Position numbers and translations under genes: made by a program. This document shows, piece by piece, positions 15,402-23,374 of a stretch of 27,864 bases of DNA. The DNA comes from Solirubrobacter ginsenosidimutans (lineage in GTDB: Bacteria > Actinomycetota > Thermoleophilia > Solirubrobacterales > Solirubrobacteraceae). Numbering within the stretch: position 1 is the stretch's first letter; each line of letters opens with the position of its first letter. The notes below the pieces were generated by a model. It did no database searches. It saw nothing but the letters and a program-made list of their open reading frames with translations, and was not told the origin of the DNA. Where the stretch lies: positions 1 through 27,864 of the forward strand of contig NZ_JAPDOD010000085.1 of assembly GCF_027587205.1 (NCBI RefSeq), read 5' to 3'.

Positions 15402-18180
15402 GTGGCTGGAGGCGTGCGGTGGCCTGGACGGCGAGCTGAGAGCGGTTGTGCACGCTGAGCTTCGCGTAGACGTGCGCGAGGTGGGTCTTGACCGTCGCGC
15501 GGGCGATGAACAGTCGTTCGGCGATCTCGGGATTGGTCAGACCGGCGGCGGCTTGGCGGACGACCTCGACCTCGGTGGGCGTCAGGCTTTCCCATCCGCG
15601 TTTGGGACGTTTGCGCGGCCCGCGGGCGCGCCGGAGCCAGGTGATCGCGTCGTCGAGGTCAAGCGCGGCACCCTGGGACCGCGCTCGCTCGAATGCCTCC
15701 GGGCCAAGCGCTTCACTGACGCGCGCCGTGAGCTGGGCGTGCGCCGCGCGCTGGGCGGGCCACACGACGAACCCGAGCTCGCGGCGGGCGCGCTCCGCGG
15801 CTCCGAGGACCCGTGCCGCTTCGGTATGGCACTGGCTCCCTGCCGCCAGCCCAGCCAGCGCGTGCAGCGCGGGCTGCAGCTCGAGCCGGTAGCCATGCTC
15901 CTGGATTGTGGCGAGCGCGTCGTGGCAGAGCTCGTAGGCCTCGGCGGTATCCCCGCGCCCCGCCGCCAGTTGGCCGAGCGTCACCTGCGCCTTCGCGGTG
16001 AGCCATGGGTTGCGGAGCCGGCGGGCGTGCTCGAGCGCGCGGGCGCCGTGGCGGGTCGCCTCGTCGTTCTTGCCAAGAAGCCTTAGGACTTCCGACAGCT
16101 CGGCGGCTGCCCATGCCAGCGCGTGCGCAGCGCCCCGGGCCTCGATCTGCACCAGGGTCGCCAACCGTGCGCCAGCGGCCTCGAGCCGATCGCAACCGGC
16201 CTCGGCCTGCGCCACCAGCAGCTCGATCCAAGGAAGCGCGAAGCTGCCGCCATGCAGCAGCGCGCGCGCATGGATTGCCAGCAGCGCGTCGAGCGCGCGA
16301 TCGGCACGACCGGCCGCGAGGTCGATCAGGGCGAGGTAGCTGCTGGCGGCGCGATCGGCGATCGCCTCGCCGGTCTCGCCCGCTACGGAGACGGCTCGGG
16401 TTAGGAGGCCGACCGCTTCCTCGTGCTCGCCCACGGGGTAGCGCACCGCGGCCTGCTCGAACCAGAACCAGGCGAGCGTCTCGCGATCCCCGAGCTGCTC
16501 GAGCCGGAAGCGCAGCTCGTCGCACCCCGCGTGGCATGCGCCCGCGTCTTGCTGAAACCACGCCGCGCCGCGCAGCATCTCGTCCGCGCGCGCCGAGATG
16601 TACTCGTCCCCGACGGTAGATGCGAGGTCACGGCAGCGCTGCAACAGTTCCACGGCCGCGATCGGGTCCGTGAAGAAACGCTGGTTGGCGAGTACGAGCA
16701 GCGTGGCGGCAACCGCGCCCTGGTCTCCCGTGTCCTCCGCGGCGGCCGCGGCCTCCGCCGCCAGCGCGTTCGCGCGCCCGAAGTCGCCCGCGCTACCCAC
16801 GATCCACGCCCACGCGGCGAGTGCCTTTGCCCGCAGTAGCGGCGGCGGGTCACTCGCTCCGAGGGCGCGCGCATACGCGTTGTCGGCCTCGCGGAAACGG
16901 GCTCGCGCGCGAAACCAGAAGTCGAGCGCGAGACACATCCGCAACGCCCTCACACCATCGGTCTCGAGTGCCCGCTCGAGCGCCACGGCAAGGTTCGCCG
17001 CCTCCGCGTCGAGCGCAGCGAACGCCTCCGGTTGGCGCGGCGTCAGCACCTCGCGGCGCGCGCGCTCGGCCAGGGCCAAGAACGCGTCACGATGGCCATC
17101 CAGGATCAGACCGGACTCGTCCGCGTCCTCCAGGCGGCCCAGCGCGTACTGGCGCACCGTCTCCAGCAATCGGTAACGCACGGTCGTCCCGTGCCGCTCG
17201 ACGCGAACCAGCGAGTGCGCGACGAGCGTGTCCAGCACCGGCAGGATCTGGCCTTCTGCGAGCCCGCCGGCAGCGCACACCTCGCGGGCGAGTTCGAGTG
17301 ACGCGCCGCCGCTGAACACCCCGAGCCGTCGCAGCACGCAGCGCGCGTCCTCCGGCAGCAGCCGGTAACTCCAGTCGAGCGACGCCCGCAACGACTGCTG
17401 GCGCGCCTCCGCGACGCACGATCTCGCGCTGAGGAGGCTCAGGGCATCATCGAGCCCACGTGCGATCGCCTCGGGGGCGAGCACGGCCACGCGGGCCGCG
17501 GCAAGCTCTAAGGCCAGCGGTATCCCTTCAAGCCGCCGGCAGATCTCCGTGATCGCCCGCGCGTTCTCATCAGCCAGCCGCCAGCCGCGATCGACGCGCC
17601 CCGCCCGCTCGATGAAGAGTCGAGCGGCCGCCGAGTCCTGCAGCCCAGCCACGCCATCCTCGGACGGCAGCGCGAGCGGCGGTACTTCCCAGCACATCTC
17701 CCCCGGAATCGCCAGCGGCACCCGGCTGGTCGCGAGCACCGAAAGCGACGGGCACGCTCGCAACAGCGCCGACGACACACGAGCAACCTCCTCGGCCAGA
17801 TGCTCGCAGTTGTCGATGACGAGGAGCGCACGCCGCTCGCGCATGAACGCGACCACAACATCCAGCTCGCCCCGACCGGGAAGCGGACGCAATCCCAACG
17901 TCTGCACCAACGTCGACGCCACGGCACCGGCGTCGTCGAGACCCGCTAGCGCGATCCACCACACCCCGTCAGGAAAGCCGGCAACGCCACGCGCGGCGGC
18001 CTCGACGGCAAGACGCGTCTTGCCGACACCTCCCGCCCCGGTCAGCGTCAGCAATCGCGCGGACGACAACCTCGCCGCCACGGCCTTCAGATCCCCCTCA
18101 CGGCCAATCAACGTCGTCAGCTGCCCGGGCAACTCATGCTCCGTCCCGCGCTGCCGAGACGGCAACTCCACCGCCTTCAC
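15394..18180 (-). CDS. LuxR-family ATPase transcriptional regulator
   Basis: A 928-residue STAND-type regulator. Residues 20-330 form an NB-ARC-like ATPase: Walker A GAGGVGKT at 48-55, Walker B LLVIDN at 119-124, the sensor ATSRVPL, and GIPLALELAA of the helical domain. Residues 370-850 are an alpha-helical, TPR-like array rich in Ala and Leu that probably binds a partner or ligand. Residues 868-922 are a LuxR/GerE helix-turn-helix (LTPTEVEVVRQAAAGLTNPEIAERL, ATVKTHLAHVYAKL). Ligand-triggered ATP-dependent oligomerisation followed by DNA binding is the family model. GTG 18180 was chosen because a stop lies in frame 45 bases upstream, with no better start between. The target is unknown; neither neighbour is obviously controlled. 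Confidence 0.9.
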   Translation of the reverse strand: MKAVELPSRQRGTEHELPGQLTTLIGREGDLKAVAARLSSARLLTLTGAGGVGKTRLAVEAAARGVAGFPDGVWWIALAGLDDAGAVASTLVQTLGLRPLPGRGELDVVVAFMRERRALLVIDNCEHLAEEVARVSSALLRACPSLSVLATSRVPLAIPGEMCWEVPPLALPSEDGVAGLQDSAAARLFIERAGRVDRGWRLADENARAITEICRRLEGIPLALELAAARVAVLAPEAIARGLDDALSLLSARSCVAEARQQSLRASLDWSYRLLPEDARCVLRRLGVFSGGASLELAREVCAAGGLAEGQILPVLDTLVAHSLVRVERHGTTVRYRLLETVRQYALGRLEDADESGLILDGHRDAFLALAERARREVLTPRQPEAFAALDAEAANLAVALERALETDGVRALRMCLALDFWFRARARFREADNAYARALGASDPPPLLRAKALAAWAWIVGSAGDFGRANALAAEAAAAAEDTGDQGAVAATLLVLANQRFFTDPIAAVELLQRCRDLASTVGDEYISARADEMLRGAAWFQQDAGACHAGCDELRFRLEQLGDRETLAWFWFEQAAVRYPVGEHEEAVGLLTRAVSVAGETGEAIADRAASSYLALIDLAAGRADRALDALLAIHARALLHGGSFALPWIELLVAQAEAGCDRLEAAGARLATLVQIEARGAAHALAWAAAELSEVLRLLGKNDEATRHGARALEHARRLRNPWLTAKAQVTLGQLAAGRGDTAEAYELCHDALATIQEHGYRLELQPALHALAGLAAGSQCHTEAARVLGAAERARRELGFVVWPAQRAAHAQLTARVSEALGPEAFERARSQGAALDLDDAITWLRRARGPRKRPKRGWESLTPTEVEVVRQAAAGLTNPEIAERLFIARATVKTHLAHVYAKLSVHNRSQLAVQATARLQPRE

Positions 18181-18688
18181 CCCACCCAGGATCCCGGCGT
18201 GCCGGGCGCAAGTCGATCGCGTTCACTCACTGGCGCGTCTCTCCTCTTGAACTCATGGGTCCAACTCGACCCTAATGACGCCGCGAGCTGCCGACTCATT
18301 CCGCGCCGAGCGACGACGCTTGGGCCGTCGCACGGTCCTCGGAGACCGCAATGCCGCGCTGCCCGGCGCCGCAAATCGGCGCCGCCGTGAAACAGCGCGT
18401 CGTGTCACACCATCCGCGACTCGCGCACGCGATCGGCCCGCCCCGCGAGCGCGACGCCGGGCAAACGCCGTGCAGAAGCGGCCACCACTGACGTCCGGCC
18501 GGCCGAGTGCTGCCCGGCGCGGAAATAGCCCCACGGCGGCCTCAATATCAACCAGGTGGCCGATGTAGCTGGGCCTCCCCGCGCATACGGTCGTCCCCAC
18601 CCGAACTCCTTCGCCAGGACCGCCGGTTCCCGGCGCTGGCCGCACGGAGCGCCGCACGAAGCGGCTACCCACAACCACGGAGGTAACG
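18181..18688. other. Intergenic, no recognised gene
   Basis: About 500 bp between divergent genes. TAGGGT (leftward, near 18273) is a possible -10 for the LuxR-type gene, which would then have a leader of about 85 bases. A short leftward frame starting at ATG near 18255 ends after nine codons. No other feature was seen. Confidence 0.35.
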
Positions 18689-18961
18689 ATGAGACTCGTC
18701 TCACGCCTCGCCCCACCCGCCGCGATCGCGACGCTCGCGGCCACCGCCCTGGCGATCACCGCCGCCTCGGCCAGCGCCGAGATCAACTGCGCCAACGCGA
18801 ACGCGAAGGCGTCCTTTCAGAAGCACATGAACGAAGCCCGCTTCTTCATCGGGCTCGCGGACACTCTGGCCTTCTTCGGGCAGCGGGACCTGTCCGAGGC
18901 CGCGACCCGGGACGCGGACCGCGCGATGGACGCCGCCAATGTCGACCTCTCCGCCTGTTGA
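18689..18961 (+). CDS. Small exported protein (90 residues)
   Basis: ATG 18689 follows a strong ribosome binding site (GGAGGTAACG). The product has a clear signal peptide (MRLVSRLAPP, then a hydrophobic core to about residue 27, cleavage after ASA at 30). The mature 60 residues are mainly helical, with KASFQKHMNEARFFIGL and a charged second helix, and have two cysteines (C34 near the start and C90 as the last residue) that could join the ends. No family is recognised. It is followed by another exported-protein gene about 170 bp downstream on the same strand. Confidence 0.75.
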   Translation: MRLVSRLAPPAAIATLAATALAITAASASAEINCANANAKASFQKHMNEARFFIGLADTLAFFGQRDLSEAATRDADRAMDAANVDLSAC

Positions 18962-19056
18962 GGCGGCACGCACGAACATCGCCGTGATCAGTCCGACTGA
19001 CACGCCAGAACGCTTCTGGGCGATGTCACGCGCCGAATTGATCGAGACGCACCTCA

Positions 19057-19073
19057 GGCGGCGTTCCGCCGCC
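19057..19073 (+). terminator. GC hairpin after the small exported protein gene
   Basis: GGCGGCG-TTC-CGCCGCC is a perfect 7-bp stem with a 3-base loop, 96 bp downstream of the stop at 18961 and before the next gene. No U-tract is present, so it is only a candidate. Confidence 0.35.
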
Positions 19074-19133
19074 GCCGGCTGCCTCAATCCCTGAACCCGG
19101 ACGTTCAGATCAACCCCCCACAAGGAATGCACC

Positions 19134-19622
19134 ATGTCGATCCTCACTCCCCGCCTCGGCCGCTGGCTCGCGGCCGTCCTCACGGGTGTCATCGTCTGCG
19201 GCGCAGTGGCTACGGCCGCCGCATCCGCGGACCCCTCAGAACCAACGACACCCGTCGTACGTCCACTGCCGTGCGACAAGTTGTCCCCGCTGCCGCTGTG
19301 CCTGCCCCCGGTGCCGACCTCCACTGCGCGTTGCCACGACTGGACGGTCGAGCGGGTCCGCGCTGTCGGTGGCGGTCCGCACCTGCTCGTGGGCGCGGTG
19401 TGCGCGGTGCGAACCGGGGAACGTCTGCAACTGCGCCGACACAACCCGCAGGGCATCAACCCGGCGATCCTGCTCCTCGAGCTCGTCGTCCAGCGCAGCC
19501 CGTTCCCGGACGGCCCCGCAACGCACGAGGAACGCATCATCGACGTCGAACCCGACTCGGGCTATACGACCGTCACGATCCTCCCGGACGGTCCTAGCGT
19601 GCCGGTCGACGCTCCGGCCTGA
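19134..19622 (+). CDS. Exported hypothetical protein (162 residues)
   Basis: ATG 19134 has AAGGA nine bases upstream. A signal peptide (RLGRWLAAVLTGVIVCGAVA) with cleavage after ASA around residue 32 indicates export. The mature part starts with a Pro-rich stretch that holds C47 and C56, followed by C67 and C90, perhaps two disulfides. The remainder alternates beta strands (HLLVGAVCAV, ILLLELVVQ, YTTVTIL), suggesting a compact beta domain. No family is recognised. It ends in a Pro/Asp-rich tail and converges with the J-domain gene. Confidence 0.7.
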   Translation: MSILTPRLGRWLAAVLTGVIVCGAVATAAASADPSEPTTPVVRPLPCDKLSPLPLCLPPVPTSTARCHDWTVERVRAVGGGPHLLVGAVCAVRTGERLQLRRHNPQGINPAILLLELVVQRSPFPDGPATHEERIIDVEPDSGYTTVTILPDGPSVPVDAPA

Positions 19623-19832
19623 CCGGCATACCGCGGCGCGCGCTGTCGCCTTCGGGCAGGTGACGGCGCGCGGTCGAGGCGGTCCTCGCAGCCCGGTCGC
19701 GCAGAGTGTTGCCCGACGCTCTCGAACGCTCGGCCGGGTGAGCACTGCTCCTTTGAAGCACCAGCGAAAGTGATTGTTGTCGACGATCTGAGGACATTCG
19801 ATCGTTCTTGCTGAGGCTCTCGGCGCGCTGGG

Positions 19833-20315
19833 TCAGCGGCGGTCGAGGCGCGCGATCACGTCGTCGATCAACTCGCTGACCTTCTGCACGGAGGGATGCT
19901 GGCGGCCCTCGGCGATCCGGTCGGCGAGCTCTTCACGGATGTCGCCGAGGATCTTGCCGACGCTGTCCTCTGTCGTTACCGGAGGCGGCTCGCTGCCAAC
20001 GTCGCGGGCGGCTTCGCGCGCGTCGCGCCGGGCGCGCTCGCGTGCCGCTTGCGCTTCACGCAGCTCACGCTCGAGCGTCGCCATACGCTCCTTGACGGAC
20101 TCGGCGGCCTTCGCCGCCCGATGCGCTCGAGGTCGCGGGCGCGTGCGCACCTCCTCGTATGCCTCCTGGATCTCCGCGAAGCGCCGCGCGGACTCTTCCG
20201 AACCGCCGTTGCGGTCCGGATGGTGCAGCTTGACCAGTCGCCGGTAGGCGTCATGCAGTTCCTCGGACGACGCTCCCGGCGACACCTCGAGGACCTGGTA
20301 CGGATCGCGACGCAT
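19833..20315 (-). CDS. J-domain (DnaJ-like) protein
   Basis: A 160-residue protein with an N-terminal J domain (residues 3-58): DPYQVLEVSPGASSEEL, the HPD motif at 32-34 that stimulates Hsp70 ATPase, and ARRFAEIQEAYEEV. A charged coiled coil follows (about 65-105), then a helical tail that may bind the client or another partner. It lacks the Gly/Phe, zinc-finger and C-terminal domains of DnaJ itself, so it is a type III J protein that probably recruits DnaK to a particular task. No ribosome binding site is seen; a TAGGTT box ends six bases before the ATG, suggesting a leaderless mRNA. Confidence 0.85.
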   Translation of the reverse strand: MRRDPYQVLEVSPGASSEELHDAYRRLVKLHHPDRNGGSEESARRFAEIQEAYEEVRTRPRPRAHRAAKAAESVKERMATLERELREAQAARERARRDAREAARDVGSEPPPVTTEDSVGKILGDIREELADRIAEGRQHPSVQKVSELIDDVIARLDRR

Positions 20316-20321
20316 TCGCTC

Positions 20322-20327
20322 AACCTA
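20322..20327 (-). promoter_or_regulatory. -10 box of the J-domain gene
   Basis: TAGGTT on the leftward strand ends six bases before ATG 20315. No good -35 is seen at the usual distance. It fits the leaderless pattern that recurs in this window. Confidence 0.4.
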
Positions 20328-20494
20328 ACCGAGTGCGGCGGACGCCCGCCCGGAGCGCCGGACCAGCGTCGCAGCGCAAGCCCGCCGTTCAACGCGACAG
20401 CCGCGGTTGGGTGAACCACGCTTGTGCCCACGCCTGCATCTGCATCCCCATCGCCACCGCCGCCGTTCTGTCGGTAGCCGCTCGGAAGCAATCA

Positions 20495-20650
20495 GCGACC
20501 GGCAGCCGCACGGGCAACGGGTTCGCCGGCCTGCTCGACCACGTCCGCTCCGGCCGCATCGGCTCGGGCAGCAACGTCGCCTTCCTCCACACCGGCGATA
20601 CCGGCAACCTGTTCGAGATCGCCGCAGTCGTCGGCGAAGTCGCCCCTCCG
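20495..20650 (+). pseudogene. PLP-dependent enzyme, C-terminal fragment
   Basis: One frame contains GFAGLLDHVRSGRI and then GSNVAFLHTGDTGNLFE, which match the end of the 1-aminocyclopropane-1-carboxylate deaminase / D-cysteine desulfhydrase family (usual form: a helix for GL(I/L)D.VR, then HTGG with the phosphate loop). The upstream 250 or so residues, including the PLP lysine, are absent. The frame continues into unrelated sequence. It is directly followed by a LysR fragment in another frame. Confidence 0.55.
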
Positions 20651-20660
20651 ATCCCCCGCC

Positions 20661-20870
20661 CATGGGCTGGGCGTGGTTCTGCTGCCCGAGCTCGCACTCA
20701 CACGGGCACCTGCAGCCGTCGTCTACCGCCCGCTGACCGGCCAGCGCTCGGGCCGCTCGATCTACCTGTGCCGAATCGAGAGCACCCGACAGACGGTCCC
20801 ACTGACGCGCCTCGAAGCGTGTCTAACAGCAGCGATCACGTCAGAACCAGAACGCGACACACGGGCGTGA
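20661..20870 (+). pseudogene. LysR-type regulator, C-terminal fragment
   Basis: The frame beginning HGLGVVLLPELAL and continuing PAAVVYRPLTG, then an SRTL-like helix, is the last part of the LysR substrate-binding domain (usual form GLGVALLP). Only about 70 residues remain, and the stop codon at 20870 could be the original one. The DNA-binding half is missing. An internal GTG (20673) exists but lies inside the fold. It is a relic, and a parent at another locus can be expected. Confidence 0.55.
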
Positions 20871-21077
20871 TGACCGCAACGACGGCGAGCGCGACGGGCC
20901 GCTTACGCGCGTGCGGCGCGGGTACTCAATGGCGCGTGCGCGGGCGGCCGGACACCGCCGCGCCGCCGATTCCATCGGTTCCCGCTCGCCGCCGCACGTT
21001 CACGCTGATGCAGTTGCTCGAGTGAGAATCCGCTGTTCATCTACAGCTGGACAGCAGCGCGGACTTCTCCTGGTCGT

Positions 21078-21109
21078 TTGCGACGACAACTTGCGAGATT
21101 CCGTAGCGT
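21078..21109 (+). promoter_or_regulatory. Tandem TTGCGA motif and -10 box of the response regulator gene
   Basis: TTGCGA occurs at 21078-21083 and again at 21091-21096 (13-bp period). TAGCGT (21104-21109) lies seven bases before ATG 21117. The first copy is 20 bp and the second 7 bp from the -10, so neither fits a normal -35 distance. They may be protein-binding sites, with a leaderless start at 21117. Confidence 0.4.
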
Positions 21110-21116
21110 TGGACCC

Positions 21117-21791
21117 ATGCAGGGCTTTGGTGACGATCCAACTCAATGGCGCGCGGTCGTCGCCGACGCCAGGGGTCCTGCGCGCCATGCGTTGACTAGC
21201 GCACTGCGGCGCGCCGGCGTCATCGTCGTGGCGGAGGCCTTCGACGGCACGGAGGCCGTCGAGCTCGCCGACTACCACGAGCCGGACCTGGTCGTCATCG
21301 ACATGGAAGTGTCGCGCCTGGACGCGATTGCCGCTACGCGGCGCATCAAGCATGCGAATCCTGGCGTGGTTGTGATCCTCCTCACCAGAGGGGAAAGCGA
21401 CGATCTCGGTGTCCTCGGATTGCAAGTCGGCGCCGCCGGTTGCCTTCAGAGTGATCTGCCTCCGATGTCGATGGCACGGGCGATCGTCGGCGCATTGAGA
21501 GGAGAGGCCGCCATCCCGCGGAGAATGGCGATGCGACTGGTCGAGCAACTGCGCGCCGAAACCGCATCGGGGGAGCATCTGAGACCAGTGGGCGGCCCTC
21601 TGACGGCGCGGCAGTGGCAGGTGCTCGACCTGGTCTGCGAAGGAAGAAGCACCGAGGAGATCGCGCGCACGCTGAGTGTCTCTCCGGAGACTGTTCGCTC
21701 GCACGTGAAGGGCGTCTTTCGCCGGCTCAACGTTCGGTCGCGGGAGGAAGCGGCGGCGGCCGCCTGTCGGCTTCGCGGGCTCGCGCCATGA
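21117..21791 (+). CDS. NarL/LuxR-type response regulator with degenerate receiver
   Basis: A 224-residue response regulator from ATG 21117 (leaderless-type -10 at 21104). Receiver domain, residues 12-130: the phosphoacceptor D62 (DLVVIDMEV) and T90 are present. However, the acidic pair at the start is reduced to D17 with A18, and the conserved lysine of the GYLLKD motif is replaced by serine (GCLQSD, S112). Residues 160-215 form the LuxR/GerE helix-turn-helix: LTARQWQVLDLVCEGRSTEEIA, then SPETVRSHVKGVFRRL. Phosphorylation-dependent switching is therefore questionable. No histidine kinase gene is in the window, so it may be an orphan or respond to another ligand. The neighbours are relics on the left and a small basic protein gene facing it on the right. 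Confidence 0.85.
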   Translation: MQGFGDDPTQWRAVVADARGPARHALTSALRRAGVIVVAEAFDGTEAVELADYHEPDLVVIDMEVSRLDAIAATRRIKHANPGVVVILLTRGESDDLGVLGLQVGAAGCLQSDLPPMSMARAIVGALRGEAAIPRRMAMRLVEQLRAETASGEHLRPVGGPLTARQWQVLDLVCEGRSTEEIARTLSVSPETVRSHVKGVFRRLNVRSREEAAAAACRLRGLAP

Positions 21792-21836
21792 GACGCGCTT
21801 GAGCTGCTCTAGCGGCGTCCCGGCGTGGGTGCGGGG

Positions 21837-22019
21837 TCAAATTACAGGGCCGATTCCGGATCCGCCTCCCAATTTGTCGCCACCGGCGCGCTCATACCTG
21901 TCGGGGCGTCCACGCTTGTTGAGGCTGTCAATCCTGCGCGCCCGTTCAACCTTCGCACGCCGCCGCCGCTCGCGCCATCGCTGCAATCGGCCGGTCTCGG
22001 ACTGTTGGCGCTTCGCCAT
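21837..22019 (-). CDS. Small basic protein (60 residues)
   Basis: MAKRQQSETG is followed by a long Arg/Lys-rich helix (RWRERRRRAKVERARRID) and a Gly-rich tail (GGGSGIGPVI). ATG 22019 has a strong ribosome binding site (GGAGG, five bases upstream), and TAGCGT (22051-22046 leftward) forms a possible -10 about 26 bases before the ATG. The charge pattern suggests binding to nucleic acid or ribosomes. It does not match bS21 or bTHX as I remember them. No family can be named. It lies between the response regulator and a folate-enzyme relic. Confidence 0.5.
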   Translation of the reverse strand: MAKRQQSETGRLQRWRERRRRAKVERARRIDSLNKRGRPDRYERAGGDKLGGGSGIGPVI

Positions 22020-22155
22020 GCAGGCCTCCGATGCTCGGGCCTGTAACGCTACGCCGATGGTGCCGGGCAGTCCAGCGAGCGATCCCGTTGATCGCCGGCG
22101 GCGGCGAGGCCGGCCGCGGCGCGTCTCAGGGGCGTCGGGCTGCGATGATTCGCCG

Positions 22156-22659
22156 GTGTCCGTGACTGCCCTCACGTCTGCGGAGATTTCGCTGCCGGCC
22201 GAGGCCGATGGCCAGCGGGTGAGTGATCGCATCGCTGTTCTGGCTGACACCGTCGATGTCGTCGGGTAGACCGACAACCACGCCGGCCAGCCGCGAACGT
22301 CGCCGTTGGCGGCTGTGGCGGACATGACCGCGACCGAGCTGATCGCGAGGGCGCCGGGGTGGAGCGTCCCGCGTTCGCTGGCTGTCGAGGCGGTCGTCAA
22401 TCCGTTCGCCGAAGACCTGGATCGGGAGCTGCGGCTGCTGCAGCGAAAGGTCGCCGCGGGAGCAACCTTCGTGCAGTCGCAGATGGTCTTCGATCTCCCG
22501 AGGCTCGAAGCGTTCCTCGCGCGCGAACTGGCGGCCGGGCTCGCCCGTGTCTCGCGCGTGGACGCCCTGCACGCCTTCCCGCTCGGGGCGGAAGCGGCCA
22601 CGCGCGAGGTCGCCGCCGAGTTTCGGGTGACACGAGGCATCAACTCGCGACGTCGATAG
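22156..22659 (+). pseudogene. Methylenetetrahydrofolate reductase-like relic
   Basis: One rightward frame resembles a MTHFR (MetF-type) protein. SAEISLPAEADG and a helix ending VLADTVDVV form the first barrel strand. TDNHAGQPRTSPLAA follows after an in-frame TAG at 22267-22269, in place of the usual VNVTDN sequence. VNPFAEDLDRELRLL and then FVQSQMVFDLPRLEAFL are the later barrel strands (family form NPF...KV.AGA.F.QTQ.VFD). Between the first and second halves about 100 residues of barrel are missing. The gene thus carries a stop and an internal deletion. GTG 22156 would be the start. The end (to 22659) overlaps nothing and leads straight into the methyltransferase at 22664. Confidence 0.6.
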
Positions 22660-22663
22660 CGCC

Positions 22664-23374
22664 GTGACAAACAACAGTCCGATTCTCGCCGAGCAACTCG
22701 CCTACTATCGGGCTCGCGCTCGCGAGTACGACAAGTGGTTCCGTCGCGAGGGGCTCCATGACTTGGGCGAAGAGCGCAATGCCAGATGGCGTCTTGAGCT
22801 CAATCGAGTGTATTCAGCACTCGATGCGTTTGCGCCTCGTGGAGACGTCCTCGAGCTTGCCTACGGCACGGGTGAGTGGACGATCCGTCTCGCGGAGGTG
22901 GCGACCCGTGTCGTCGGAGTCGATGCAGCGCCGGAGATGCGCGAACTCGCTCTGGCGAAGCTGCAGGATGCCGGTAAGAGCAATGTCGAGCTCTGGGTTG
23001 GCGATCTCTTCAGCTGGCAGCCAGATCAGGACTATGACGTCGTCTTCTTTGCGTTCTGGCTTTCGCACGTGCCCGAGAGCCATGCCGACCGGTTCTGGCG
23101 CAGCGTCCACGACGCGCTTCGCCCCGGAGGCCGCTTCTTCCTCGTGGATGCCGCAGGCGCGGTCTTGGACAGGAACGTCATTCACGGTTCGCGACTGCCC
23201 GATCGCGAGAGCGCGACTGAGCTCAGGCGACTCGAGGACGGTCGGGAGTTTCGGATTTTCAAGCGTTCGTTCGATCCCGACCGGCTCGCGCGAGATCTTC
23301 GTGACCACGGCCTTGACGCGAGCTTTGTCGAGACGGGCGAGTTCTTCGTCTACGGACTCGGCCGACGTGCCTAG
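22664..23374 (+). CDS. Class I SAM-dependent methyltransferase
   Basis: A 236-residue methyltransferase starting at GTG 22664. Motif I is VLELAYGTGEWT, with Tyr where relatives usually have Cys or Gly. VVGVDAAPEM gives the acidic residue that binds the ribose of SAM, and DVVFFAFWLSHVP and LRPGGRFFLVD are motifs II and III. The C-terminal part, with FKRSFDPDRLARDLRDHGL, resembles small-molecule methyltransferases of unknown substrate. It begins five bases after the folate-enzyme relic, so it may have been transcribed with it. No other pathway gene is nearby. Confidence 0.85.
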   Translation: MTNNSPILAEQLAYYRARAREYDKWFRREGLHDLGEERNARWRLELNRVYSALDAFAPRGDVLELAYGTGEWTIRLAEVATRVVGVDAAPEMRELALAKLQDAGKSNVELWVGDLFSWQPDQDYDVVFFAFWLSHVPESHADRFWRSVHDALRPGGRFFLVDAAGAVLDRNVIHGSRLPDRESATELRRLEDGREFRIFKRSFDPDRLARDLRDHGLDASFVETGEFFVYGLGRRA

